Shown: positions 22,169 through 33,309 of the stretch, piece after piece
Layout of the letters: each line of letters begins with the position of its first letter
How positions within the stretch are numbered: position 1 is the first letter of the stretch
Translations under genes and position numbers: made by a program
Source of the DNA: Hawksworthiomyces lignivorus
Taxonomy: Eukaryota; Ascomycota; Sordariomycetes; Ophiostomatales; Ophiostomataceae
NCBI GenBank assembly: GCA_002917075.1
Contig: NTMA01000053.1
Location: 186,001 to 250,000 of the forward strand
Length of the DNA stretch: 64,000 nucleotides
Direction: 5' to 3'
Notes under the pieces: generated by a model
What the model saw: the letters and a program-made list of their open reading frames with translations, nothing else
Database searches by the model: none
What the model was told of the DNA's origin: nothing

Positions 22169-23971
22169 ATGGAGCGAGACAAACCCACAAGAAAGGTCCG
22201 TCATACACAATCTTTGGCCTAAGTATTTCGGCTGATAGAGCACGCTTGATTAGGCATGTGATGTTTGCTACCAAAAGAGAATCCGATGCGACTCGGGAAA
22301 GCCCCGTTGTTCCCACTGCGTACTTTATAACTCGCCATGCACTTTTCAAGCTTCCAGCCGGAAAGCGAGGGTTCCTGCCAACAAGCGTGGGCCCAACAAA
22401 GGGAGTACTGATGCACTGCAAGCCCAGGTGGAGCGTCTTGAGTTAAGCTTGCGCCAAGCTCAAGAGAGAATCGGTGAGCTTGAAGGCTTAGAACCGCATA
22501 ATGAGAGTATTCCCAATGCTGTCTCTAGCTTGCCGGAGCTATATGTTGCTGGATTTACCGAAATAAGATCCGGCCACGTATCTCTGGAATTACCGCCCTT
22601 GGTAGAGGTCTTATCTGCAGTCGATAAATACCTGAAGACAGTGAACTCTGTTCTTCCACTTTTCCACCCCGAGAAATTGCGACAGCGTATCCGAGATTGG
22701 TTCGATCCCCGGATAGATCAGCAAGATTACACTACTTGGGCAGCCGTCAATGTCGTGCTCGCATTAGCCCATCGTCATATGCCTACTGATGTAACAACGC
22801 CGAAGAGAAATGTGACCCATTTTCTCAATAATGCTCAGTCCGTACTGAACGAAGTCATTATGGGGCAGACAAGTCTCCTCAACGTTCAGGTCCTCATTGG
22901 TATGGTTTTGCTGTTTCAAGGGACTTCGGATCTGAAGCCTGCGGCGATACTGATTGCCGTTGCTCTACGTCTCGCACATGAATTGGGTCTGCACTCCCGA
23001 AACAGCGACTTCGAGTATCCTGATTCGGCCGTGAGGTCGGAGCGAGACCGCGTTTTTTGGGTAGCGTACATTCTCGATCGCGATATTAGCATGCGCACGA
23101 AGCAGCCACCTGTTCAGCGTCAGGTCGACATTGGCATCGACTGGCCTATAGCCGAGCCTGAAGATGATGCCGGGATAATTTCTGGGATTGATGGCGTATC
23201 CAGGTTCAATTTTTTTCTTGCACGTGTAAAACTTGCTCGCATTCAGGGTGATATTTACGACATTATGTTTTCTGCGCGCTCTCAAACCCTGGACGTTTAC
23301 GAACGGCTAGAAAATATGGCTGGGCTACGTCGCACGCTAAATGACTGGATTTCTTGTATTCCGCCACAGCTCCGCCCTGACGCGATATTACAAGCTGGCG
23401 AGGTTCGCCATTGCAGGGCTTTGGGAATACTCTATTCAACCCATCTGGCCTGTCGAACCTGGGTCTGCCGCGCCCACGTCATGGAGTCGGCCTGGATACA
23501 ACGCCTGCAGGAGTTTGGTCGGAAATCTACCCAGGAAGGGGTTCTTGTACCTGTGCCTCCTTTACCACAGGGGTGGAAGGAGCTTGTGTGTGAATCTCGG
23601 GAGTATATGCGGCTCTTCATGAGCATAGAATGGAAAGATCCTGCGTTCATCTGGTAAGTTTATGGCTCCTCTAGTAAATTTTTTTGCTGTGATGAGATCT
23701 AACAATATCCTCTCTGTCTAGGATGACTGCCTGTACATACGTCTCGGGCTCTGTCTGTTTAACGGCCAACAACATGTTTAATCCAAGGCATGAAAGTGCG
23801 GATAACGACAAATATCTCGCGGATCTCTGCTTCTCCTTCTTGGAAGATATGATACACCAAGTCCCTTTCGAACCACTTAAAAGAACACGAGACGCGTACG
23901 AAGAACTGTTGCGTTACGCCAGCGCAGCCTCCCTTCAAGCTACGATTCAGGACGCTAATTTTTCCTACTGA
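22169..23971 (+). CDS. Zn2Cys6 fungal transcription factor
   Basis: Three exons: 22169-22195, 22254-23653 and 23722-23971, giving 558 residues. The first exon is only 27 bases (MERDKPTRK). The 58-base intron starts GTCCGT and ends TTAG, and splicing joins it to ACDVCYQKRIRCD. This yields a complete six-cysteine binuclear zinc cluster (about residues 11-38; spacing C-x2-C-x6-C-x6-C-x2-C-x6-C). A basic linker (ANKRGPNKGS) and a short coiled coil (LQAQVERLELSLRQAQERIGEL) follow, as in Gal4-type dimerising regulators. The middle-homology domain spans roughly 110-420, with the usual RDRVFWVAYILDRDISM signature. The second intron splits a Trp codon. It probably binds CGG-half-site promoters in the nucleus. 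The closest candidates for its targets are the SDR, UstYa and MFS genes. Both intron donors are readable, and the frame is intact. Confidence 0.9.
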
Positions 23972-24805
23972 GTCTGTGGACCAAAGTTGGCAAGCCGCAT
24001 CCCTGAAGTGCTATAAAGTAGTTATAAATAACTCATTCCCGTGGCGTGTTTTGTTAGCTGATGGGAGAATCTTCCCGAGGTTGAGTTTGGTTGACGTCGG
24101 GGTCATACTAAATACGTCAGTCTATTCTAGAGGAGCTCCGTAACTTCACCATCGACCAATGCAGTGGGCTGTCTCTCAGAAGGTAGATGATGCCCCATAT
24201 TGGTCTGGCAGACTTGTCAGCGCGTTTAACAGGACAAACTTATTCTTGTGCTTTACTCTTGAATGCTTAACCACAACCACAAGATTAACGCCTGAATTCT
24301 TAGAAAGTTTTTCTTTCCCTTATGAGATTCTTGATTAGGAATTATACACCGAAGGAGTGAGTATACGGGACTAGTTAATGAATACGATAAAACCTTGCCA
24401 ATAATTAATAACTGTCTCTTTTGGCTAGCTTATTTTAATGAAGTAGTTGTGATACATGCTATTATTAATACCACTTAAGAGAGCAAAGAAACGCCACCTT
24501 AGAGTATTTACAACGTAAGTTTAACACTGTCAGCCGATCTTCAGGAGAGAGACACTTCATTACGATAGTCTTCTTGTGAAGTTCCGCGGAGGCAAATTGC
24601 TGAGTCAAATGAAAGAATAGCCTTGACTTGTCCTCTTCATCCGCGGAAGCGCTTAGAAATATAATTTGAACTAAGCTGGCCTCTCCATTTATCCTGTGCA
24701 CGTATTTAGAGCATCCATTTCCCGTATCCAAACTGCATTCAGCTCTTTAGAAACTTTCCATCTTATTCCGAACTGTTTGATTCTTTAACCAGAACTTGAC
24801 TCGCT
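23972..24805. other. Intergenic region, nothing recognised
   Basis: The sequence is AT-rich between the regulator and the SDR gene. One 88-codon minus frame (24465-24731) has no motif. The sequence just before 24806 is the likely SDR promoter. Confidence 0.5.
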
Positions 24806-25737
24806 ATGGCATCCCCTCCTCTGCCCAGTTTCGTTTCGTTTACCAAAACATGGCACAGCGAGCCGTACCCGTTCATTTCACCCAAGAGGCCAGAGCTATC
24901 TGCGGCTGGAAAGAACGTCGTTATTACAGGTGGGGGCACAGGGATCGGCAAGGCCATTGCCATTGCCTTTGCTGAGGCCGGTGCTCAGTCTGTCGCCATT
25001 GTTGGCCGCAGACTCGACCGGCTTAAGGCATCGGCAGAAGAAATTAGAGCTGCTGGTCATTTAACTCATATTCTTTTTGAGATTGGCGATGTTGCAGACC
25101 GCGAGTCCATTGAGACAGCATTGAAGAATATTGTCAGCAAAGTCGGCAAGATTGATATTTTTGCTTCTAATGCTGGGGTCCTCCCAAGAGAGGGCCTGGT
25201 TTTTGGATACGAGGAAGCGCAGCTTCGATTGAGCATTGAAACTAACGTGTTGGGTGCTTTCAACTCACTCCAAGCATTTCTCCCACTCGCAGCCCCTGGC
25301 GCCAAAGTCTTCAATACGGGGTCTTCTATCGGCCACTGGCAACCCCGTTCAGACGTCCCAGGAGTTTTCAGCTATGCGGTCGCAAAAGCAGCAGCCTTGA
25401 AAATTTTTGACTACTTTGCGTTTGAAAACCCAGAAATTCATGTTGTGAGCTTTCAGCCTGGAATTATCGCCACGGAAATCAACCCGAATATTACTGTCGG
25501 GGCGGATACAGGTGCTCTCCCCCATTTACATACCAACACTTTGCGAATCATACAGGCTGACCTTAAATAGTACAATTGCCTGCTCACTTTTTAGTATGGC
25601 TCGCGTCAAAGGAGGCAAATTTTCTGAAAGGAAAATTCGTCTGGGCAAATTGGGACGCGGAGGAACTTCTAGCTAGAGCAGAGGAAATCAAATCCTCGAT
25701 GCTACTAAGAGTTTCTTTGAACGGCGTTGATGTATGA
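24806..25737 (+). CDS. Short-chain dehydrogenase/reductase (classical SDR)
   Basis: Two exons, 24806-25511 and 25595-25737; 282 residues. The 83-base intron has a weak donor (GTGCTC), a good branch site (GCTGAC) and a TTTTTAG acceptor. Without splicing the frame stops at 25570 and lacks the usual SDR end; splicing restores VWLASKEANFLKGKFVWANWD, a typical C-terminal block. Motifs: cofactor loop TGGGTGIG (41-48), NAG (122-124), serine in NTGSSIG (about 173-174), and the YxxxK pair Y190/K194. It is an NAD(P)-dependent oxidoreductase acting on a carbonyl or alcohol, probably cytosolic. It lies 0.8 kb after the regulator and converges on the UstYa-type gene. Substrate unknown. Confidence 0.9.
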
Positions 25738-26152
25738 AATTATATTTTTAGACATATGGAAGACTTTTAAAGCTGGCTTAAACAATTAAATGCACTGTAC
25801 ATTTAGTCTATAGCCTCGATGATTCTATTTCGAGAATTGCAGTACGATTCTTACTTCTGGAGTGTCTATGGTGTCTCAAGCCATATTAAAGAGAGCTCTA
25901 TACTCAGCTCGTGGCCCAAAGAGAACTGCAATATTTTTTTTTTTTTGGCGTTATAAGAGGAATTTAATTCCCGCAGAACTCCATCTCTACAGCAGATTGG
26001 ATTTAGTGATAAATTCCCTAAACTGCAGGCAAATCACCGCTGACTCGGTCACTATTCGAAGACAGATGGCCATTGAGGAGGCAGTCTTAAATTCAGGCTA
26101 CCAACTTTGACATGCTTATGTACTCATCACGAAATTACAATATCTATATATA
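25738..26152. other. Convergent intergenic spacer
   Basis: This is the shared 3' region of the SDR (plus) and the UstYa-type gene (minus). It contains a 14-T run near 25935. An 82-codon plus frame here has no motif. Confidence 0.5.
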
Positions 26153-27079
26153 TCACTGTGAATATTCCCACTGGTAATCGAGGTACATTTGTTCAACTGC
26201 TCTCCAGTCTCGGCATTTGTGTACACTCCCCCATCCATTAACAATCCGATGATGGCCGTCAGGGTCGATCCGGGCGTGTTCTAGCGTCAGGTCCGCGTTG
26301 CACATGATGCTCTGGAGAAGGTAATCAAAACAATGGTCTACATGTTCCGCATCTTCTTCCGAAATATCTCCTCCAGCCAGCAATGTTGCGCGATTGTGCC
26401 GAAGAGTTCTCTGTGGAATTATTCATCAGCATATCGTATAGAGCATTTACCTAAGCTTTCTCTGTAGTGAATTTACTAGACAGTGCAGCTGGTGGAAGGC
26501 AGAAATAGCAAAGCCCTCGTAGTCACCAGGTTGTTCAGTGCCGGGAGGCAGGCCGTATTGCTCTGGGTTCTTGATATAGATAAACCCATTTCGGCCTTCA
26601 CACTCCGTTAGACAACAACGGACAAGATAGGTACCCACGTTGAGACAAAATAACACATAAAAGATTACCTAGCGCGTTCCAAGCATTCTCGGTCGCCATC
26701 TTGGACGAGTTTGTGTGCAGCGGATCCGGCTGGAAGACAACTGCTAAGTCGAAAGGGACTGTAAGATCGTTAGGTCAACGGTACAGAAAATCTCATCTCA
26801 GCGAGCACGAGAAATCGACGTACGAGAAGGAAGTGGGAATGGCGCTAAGATTTTCTCGCTAACAAGAGTCTTTTCTACGCGATATAGACGCATAACATAC
26901 GCAACGGCTCCGATTGTCATCCCGAGCAGCGCAAGTATCACAACGCCCGCACAGGCCTTCACTGCTATTGTCCACGTCTTGGCGCTGCCGGCCGGCAAGT
27001 CAGGCGAGGCGCCCTCCCCGCACTCGTGGTCGTCTAGTTGTGAGAGCCCAGAATACGATGCCCGGTGTTTTGACGCCAT
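26153..27079 (-). CDS. UstYa-family oxidase (DUF3328)
   Basis: Four exons on the minus strand: 27079-26824, 26758-26669, 26595-26451 and 26408-26153; 248 residues, normal for the family. A single transmembrane segment lies at about residues 37-60, giving the usual short cytosolic tail and lumenal or extracellular domain. Both diagnostic motifs are present: HQLHC at 150-154 and HVDHC (followed by FDYLLQ) at 186-190. These histidines and cysteines are thought to bind metal in UstYa-type enzymes, which catalyse oxidative cyclisations, best known in fungal RiPP (ustiloxin-type) and cyclochlorotine pathways. The last intron must use the second AG of CAGAG as acceptor to keep frame. Neighbours are an SDR, a Zn2Cys6 regulator and an acyltransferase remnant. 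No precursor peptide with repeated cores and KR sites was found. Confidence 0.88.
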
Positions 27080-27430
27080 GTCGTCTTTGGTGAGGCCGGT
27101 GAAGGGGTGCTGAATAATAGTGAGATGGCCCTCACGACGATTGAAAATTCAAGAAGGACAAGGTAGCACTTTGTCAGACACGGCAAATATCACATGAGGC
27201 AATGGCCCAGAGAGAGAGGATGTGAAGCCTGTCTTCCAGCTGCCGAAAACTGGCTGTGACCAAAACCAACAGCAGCAAATTCGCAATATGCAACTCGCTT
27301 TACGGTTTTTTTCTTTCTGTTGCTAATTCAAGTTCTGCACAACTTGCCATACAATGGCCTTGCGCCTTCCTCTCATGGAAACTCGTATCACCAATTGTGC
27401 TTACCGAATTTGGGAAAGTGATCGACAGCG
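27080..27430. other. Short spacer upstream of the UstYa-type gene
   Basis: Likely promoter of the minus-strand UstYa-type gene. Nothing else is visible. Confidence 0.4.
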
Positions 27431-28478
27431 TCCGATCCGTCTATGCGGGTGTATTTCACAGCACTACCATGATAAGCAATCGCCGTCTTGAAGCACCAAA
27501 CCCGTATGCACGAAGAGGTGGAGGAAAGCTTAGATTGCAGCGTTTCATTGGATCCTGTTGTAGAACCCCCCACTGTTGACGAGGGATGTATGTACAAAGA
27601 GCGGGACCTCCCATCTGTGGCTAACTGGAAGCGGAAGTACGAGTACGCCCTAGCGGCAGAAGATGTATCTTGATGAGAGCCTTCTCCAGCGTAAGTGCGC
27701 TCGTCACCAGGAGCACGCCAATGCCGTGCCAGTAGCGATAGTCCTGTATGATAGTGCAACACCCTCGTGGTCCGTCACGCAGACCTATTTATGGTCGTTG
27801 GCGCGGGAGAAGGAGCCTAAAAGAGGCCGCCGATCCAGTGCCACACTTGTGGCGAATCATAGGAACCACGATCGAAGCCGTTCTGCGAAGAGGCTGCCGG
27901 AATGTCGAGCCAGTCAGGGCAGCCAGGGTCCGCGAAAGGTAGCTTTCCTCCCGTCCTGCGATTGTGCTACTATTGCTTCTTCTGCTGATGAGCTCCAGTG
28001 GCTTCGGCGAGAGCGCATAGCCCGACACAATGAAGAACACGGGCATCAGAGGTCCGGAGAATAGAGCCGCAGAAAGGGCAGCCGGAAGACGCCGTTGTAC
28101 TCGCCATGCATCCCTTAGCCGTAGTATAGGTGCGGCTGCCACGGCAGTAAGAAATGACGGACAAAGACGAGAACGGAGACAACGCCGCGCATGCCGCAGA
28201 GATAGGCGGCTGGCTGCAGCACCTTTCGCGTTTTCACTCCAGGGTGCGGACGACGGTCACACACCTTGTCCGAGGAATGGCCACAGCACGAATCTGGCCA
28301 GCCTGAATGACATTCGGTATAAGCGAGTCAAGCGAGAGGCTGTAGTAGGCCCTAGGGGTTGGCCTTGCTCGGAGTCGTTCTCCTCCGAAAGTGGAGAATA
28401 TCTAGACTGGTTAGTGTGCATGGCTCTCTGATCTGCCTCGGGGCGTGCTTGTCCATACATAAATATGCTTTGAAACAT
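27430..28478 (-). pseudogene. Acyltransferase-3 family gene, decayed
   Basis: Read on the minus strand, pieces of a membrane acyltransferase (OafA-like, acyltransferase 3) appear in the right order but different frames. They are: an N-terminal tail ending in FVLWPFLGQG (from 28478); CGMRGVVSVLVFVRHFL and WQPHLYYG, then an in-frame TAA where the family continues with a Gly/Tyr-rich loop; EYNGVFRLPFLRL; after a frameshift near 28050, SGPLMPVFFIVSGYALS; and further on YRYWHGIGVLLV in yet another frame. At least one stop and two frameshifts make a functional protein unlikely. The intact family would transfer acyl groups to a small-molecule or sugar hydroxyl. Its position behind the UstYa-type gene suggests it was once a tailoring enzyme of the same cluster. 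Confidence 0.7.
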
Positions 28479-30432
28479 TTAAACAAACTATACGCGCTCG
28501 TGGTAGATTCTGTCGAGTCGGCATCTATTTAGTTGAAGTCATTACAGATGAAGGGAGAGTTCAAGAGGTTAGGAAGACTGGCAGAATCAGAATACCGAAA
28601 CGAATCCCTAGTTTGTTTAAAATCGTATACTAACGCATTAAGCGGTATTGTGCCATATAAAAAGGATCGTATTACGTAAAGATTGCAATGCAACGTGCCC
28701 AGTCAAAGCAAATACATAATCCTTACACCTTGTGCCGTGCTGTTGCACCTCCTCGCCCTATTCTTTGGGTTGCTGCAACTGCTATTTTTGCCGAAGAACG
28801 AGCAGAAAATGTGTCTCAGTCTTACCGTAGTGCCAGACAGTGGACTATAAAGCAGCAGCATTCCCGGTCGTATATTTATAGCAGCTGTTGTGTCTAACAA
28901 CACGGATAACAGTTGATGTTTCCTCGGTTTTCTGCAATACACAATCACATAAGAAACATTTTGTAACATATCAAACTCCAACATGCGCATCTATACCGTC
29001 CTTTGTCAGCTTCTGAACAAGCCCCTCGGCGGCAACTTTGGCTCTGCTCCAGTCCAGTAAGTTTGACTGTGCTCTATCGTCTTGACAATGTATTTCGAGC
29101 TAACACAGCAAGATCATTAGCCTTATATCCTCCCCTTAGTATGGCAAAGCGCTATGAAGGGGGGAGTGAGAAGGATGATTAAATAGTGCTTTGCAAAGGT
29201 CGTAATGATGATTATGAGAAGAAACTCCGCCAATACTATAAGACTAAGACCATAATATGAAAGCCAGTGGCATTATTTCATGCAGCAGCTGCCGTCGACG
29301 CAATAAGTGATCACTAACGAACTACCATCTCAAGATTTCCTTGCAGAGCACCGTGTGCTATGTAGGGCAAGCCGCGGTTCACTACTTCTTCCTAAGTACG
29401 TGTAAACCAGGTAAGGTAGGCTAATAGTAGAGTTCTGTAACTCTCTCTTTGTGACCTCTGGTTGGCCAGAGGATATTCGGTCTGAAGCCTACTCACTAGT
29501 AATATATGCACTTTGCGTGATCCAAAGAAGTAGGTGTGAGGAAGAGGGAAGCTCAAGGTTAAAGACTTATACACTCCATACGGAGTACATAATTTAGATG
29601 TATCATGGCTCAATTCGACCGGTTCACACAAGACTCACTGCTGAATTAGATCAACCCCATATTAGTGCCTGGCTTTCTCTGCCATAAATGGAGGGCACTT
29701 CCCATATTTCTCAGTTCACACTATATTACCCTCGTCTTGGAAGGGATTATCCCAAAATGCCAAAGATAGCGTTTTCTCTCCTCTAGTGAATGGCTCGTAC
29801 AACTTGAACCCCAACAACTGCCAATATGGTAGGAGGATCTGATTGCTTTGGTTCTGCGTCTGCCTGTGTTGCATATATGCGTACTTTATACAAGATTACA
29901 ATGGCCCCTATAACATTTGAACATCATGTTGACCTTTGATTAGTGACAAAGGTGACTACGCCTGAAGGAATCTGTATACCTGGGTAAAATGAAGAAAAAT
30001 CTATTTTTGCTTCGCAATTGCCTAGTGGAGTTCCTTGTCGACAATTCTTATTCCTACATCCCGAGAGCCATAGTTTGACGGGGCATCGATGAACTGAGCA
30101 CAAGTCGATGTATTACCAACGTCAACGAGTGTTCACCCTCTCTCCTAGGTAGACGACACAGCAAGCAAACTCGAATGAGCATGTGGGCAATAATCTTCTC
30201 GCTTTACTGCTCGTCTTGCCCTTGCAAACCTCCCCATTCCTTTTGTCTGTGTTCCGTAGATCAAAGATGGCGTCTTCACCGACCGAGGATGATACTGAAC
30301 TTGGATGCACTGTTCCTTCATACTTCGTAGTCTCAGTTCGCTTCCTGCAAATCTGCACACTTCGATACTTTATGTACTAGAAGCATATTGTGGTCAAAGT
30401 TGGTAATTGTCGAGCCTGTTTGAGTAGAGCCA
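28479..30432. other. AT-rich non-coding region
   Basis: No gene is supported. Frames of 60-95 codons occur on both strands with no motif. One copy of the palindrome-like decamer tacggagtac lies at 29579-29588. Confidence 0.5.
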
Positions 30433-30560
30433 TTGATTAGAAGAGGCCAAAAGAGATATCCCAGAGTCAGGGCGAGGAGTCCTCTCTATACAGTGCTATA
30501 TACAGTGTATGACCACGGCATTCAAGTGACAGGCATACGGCATCAACCTACAGGCGCGGT
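30433..30560 (+). repeat. LTR-like dispersed repeat fragment (copy B)
   Basis: The plus strand of 30439-30516 matches the minus strand of 6932-7011. Similarity starts after a TG and weakens beyond the shared tatacagtgtatgaccac-like stretch. A TATA-like tattatataag follows near 30560, as in an LTR promoter. The two copies are therefore inverted relative to each other, 23 kb apart. Confidence 0.6.
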
Positions 30561-30590
30561 ATTATATAAGCACTGCTCAACAGTAATGCT

Positions 30591-31110
30591 TCAGTCTACC
30601 TCAGTCAGCCTCAGTCAGCCTCAGTCAGCCTCAGTCAGCCAGCCACAGCTTGCTTCAGTACATTCAGTCTGTTTACTACCATTCAGTTAGTCTGCCACAT
30701 TCAGTACATTCAGTCAGTCTGCCACATTCAGTCAGCCCGCCACATTCAGTACATTCAGTCAGTCTGCCGCCACATTCAGTCTGCCACATTCAGTACGTTC
30801 AGTCAGTCTGCCACATTCAGTACATTCAGTCAGTCTGCCACATTCAGTCAGTCCGCCACATTCAGTACATTCAGTCAGTCTGCCGCCACATTCAGTCTGC
30901 CGCCACATTCAGTCTGCCACATTCAGTACATTCAGTCAGTCTGCCACCACATTCAGTCTGTCTGCCACTATTCAGTCTGTCTGCCATATTCAGCCTGCCA
31001 CATTCTACCTCAGTCTACCTCACTCTATTGCCTAAGTCTATTGCCCCAGCCTGCTGCCTCAGTCTGCCGCCTCAATCTGCCTCAGTCTGCCTCAAAATTG
31101 CCTCTGGATT
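30591..31110 (+). repeat. Minisatellite of cagtc-rich units
   Basis: About 500 bases are built from variants of cctcagtcag, cattcagtacattcagtcag and tctgccgccacattcagt. The array drifts from cctcagtcagc units at the left through cattcagt units to tctgcctcagtc units at the right. It makes a long His/Ser/Val/Pro-rich open frame on the plus strand that I treat as an artefact of the repeat. Confidence 0.85.
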
Positions 31111-31368
31111 GCCTCAGTCTGGATTACTCTTGTCTAGGTTCCTCTCTGGTTTGCCCTCTATTTGCCATTGAGCATCAGTGACTGTTGCGAGCGAGTACAT
31201 GGTACGTATCCTGGACAATCGGCTGCCCAACCCATAGTAAAAGGCTGACACAATACATACGTGGAGATTCTTGCACTTAGAGTCATCCCCATGCAATTTT
31301 GACGAGCGAACGTGCGAGTACTATCTATGGAATACTTAGAACGACTAGACGCATCTTTCCTCAGGCCG

Positions 31369-31521
31369 GCTGAGGCAGGCTGAAGCAGACTGTGGCAGAC
31401 TGACTGAGGCATACTGAGGCATACTGAGGCATACTGAGGCATACTGAGGCATACTGAGGCATACTGAGGCAGACTGAAGCATACTGAGGCATACTGAGGC
31501 AGACTGAAGCAGACTGAGACC
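31369..31521 (-). repeat. Second minisatellite, opposite orientation
   Basis: The core is a 10-base unit, tactgaggca, repeated without change several times (about 31409-31470), with gactgaagca variants at both ends. Its complement (tgcctcagta) belongs to the same sequence family as the right part of the 30.6-31.1 kb array. The two arrays thus form an imperfect inverted pair around about 260 bases of unique DNA. Confidence 0.8.
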
Positions 31522-31529
31522 TGTTATCT

Positions 31530-33309
31530 GACCTAGCAATTTCAAGATGTGGGGCGGTGGCGAATAGGTTCTCTCGAAGCAGTTAACATTATTCATGAAG
31601 TACTAGCTTAGTTCTCAAATAAGTAGGCGAGGGTCAGCTCCTGCAGCAGCTGAGCAGTATCTCTAGGGCCTTAACTGAACACACTCGACCAAGACAAAAT
31701 GACAAGTTTCTTGGCATGATCACTATACTGTCCAATTCTAAGCTTTGCATCTCCTTTTCAAGCTTGGAATAACTCCAGGCGTAGCGCAGCTTAAGGCTAT
31801 TTCCGAACGTCACCAAGTAATAAATTTTAATGCCAGTTTCGTTCTTTTTACCTTGCCCGCGATAACTACAGAAGAGAATCAATTAGACGCAGTCGCAAGG
31901 GGGAATTAAATGCGAAAGTAAATTATTACAACTGCCTACATTCATTGTCGACAACGTACGTAATGCTTTTACAGTTATATGGTAATCACTTACCTTCATT
32001 TCTCGTCGGAGCTCGTTCCTACAATAGTTACAATGGCTGTAATGGCTATAAAGACTACAAGTATCCCAAGGCTATGTCCTTAGAAGAGTACAATGATAGT
32101 AGGAGGCAGCAACAATGTGCATGGGTATTCGTTCTTGTAAGACTTTCATCGGTTGGTTCCATCAAGGATTTAAGATAGAGGGGCGGTGGGTCCACTGCTC
32201 CTGGATGCCGTGTTGTTTCTCTCTGCAGTACGGAGTACGTCTACCATTGTCTCGTAGTTGGTGACTGGATATCGAGAGCCAAAAGACAACTACAAACTAA
32301 GGTAATTTTCACATTTCATTTCTAGGAATTTCTATACGTAGGTTAAAAGATCCGCAAAGTTGCTGACCCAAATAGATTTTAGCGGGGCGGAAGCGAAATT
32401 CTAAGTGGATAGAAGTAGAAATGAAGCGGCAGCCAAAATTAAAGGCAATAGCGGTGAGAAGGAACTGGGGACCAGCGTCCAAAGAGAAAACGAGGAAATA
32501 AAAAAAGAAAAGAAAAATGGTCAAAGAGGAATAAACGGCTACAATATAGAGCCTTGGACATTATGAAGGGAATATGCTAAGACGTCGAAGCAGGACAGGG
32601 TTATAGACGGGTAAAAGTTCGAGAAACGGAAGCGCTAGCGTGAGCGGTGGAGAGAAGACGCAACCTCCTATTTGATTCCCCAAGTGATACGCCGTTGGCG
32701 TTGCTAAGCTCGGATCGCATTTGCAAAAGCCAAGATTGGTCGGGGCCCTGCTTGCCCCATCCGAAAGAACCAATAGAAACCGAAAAACAAAAGGAACACA
32801 AAGAATTACTCCGTAAAGCCTTCTCTCGTCCTTTTAGTGGACAAGTTCGAAAAGACGCAGGTATGGGGACATCCCAGAAAGTGAATAGTGCCTCGACAGG
32901 GGTTACAAAGTGCTGGCACACGAAGAGGGCTGCACAAGTTCAAACTTTTTTGTCTGGATGCAGTAGTTAATGAATTTATGTTTCGAAAGAATACGATGCA
33001 ATTTAATAGCCGAGCGATATACATGTCGGAAGAGTGGTCTCTCACCAGGCAAGACGATTATATAAAAGATGCCCCCTAGGAATCTAAATCTGTCTATCTA
33101 CAATAAACCGTCATGGCCTTGGCTAGTGACTCTCACTTTAGATAACTTGCCAAGCGGGTGTTGCAACGTCCATCAGCCTAGAGGTAAGTTTTAAATCACT
33201 TGCACCTTTTTCGAAAAGGACCAGTCCAAGCAACGGCTCATATTACTTACCATTGCTGTAACAGTTTTCTTAATCTAGTATTTCTACCTAGAGCGTTCTG
33301 TCAGAAGCA
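31530..33309. other. Intergenic region, nothing recognised
   Basis: Overlapping frames of 70-107 codons on both strands (for example 32601-32970) show no motif. One tacggagtac decamer is at 32229-32238. Confidence 0.5.

Noticed and set aside
30650..31171. Repeat-rich 173-residue frame as a possible RiPP precursor for the UstYa-type enzyme
   Set aside because: It has no signal peptide and no KR/KEX2-type sites, and the repetition continues as a DNA minisatellite in all frames.
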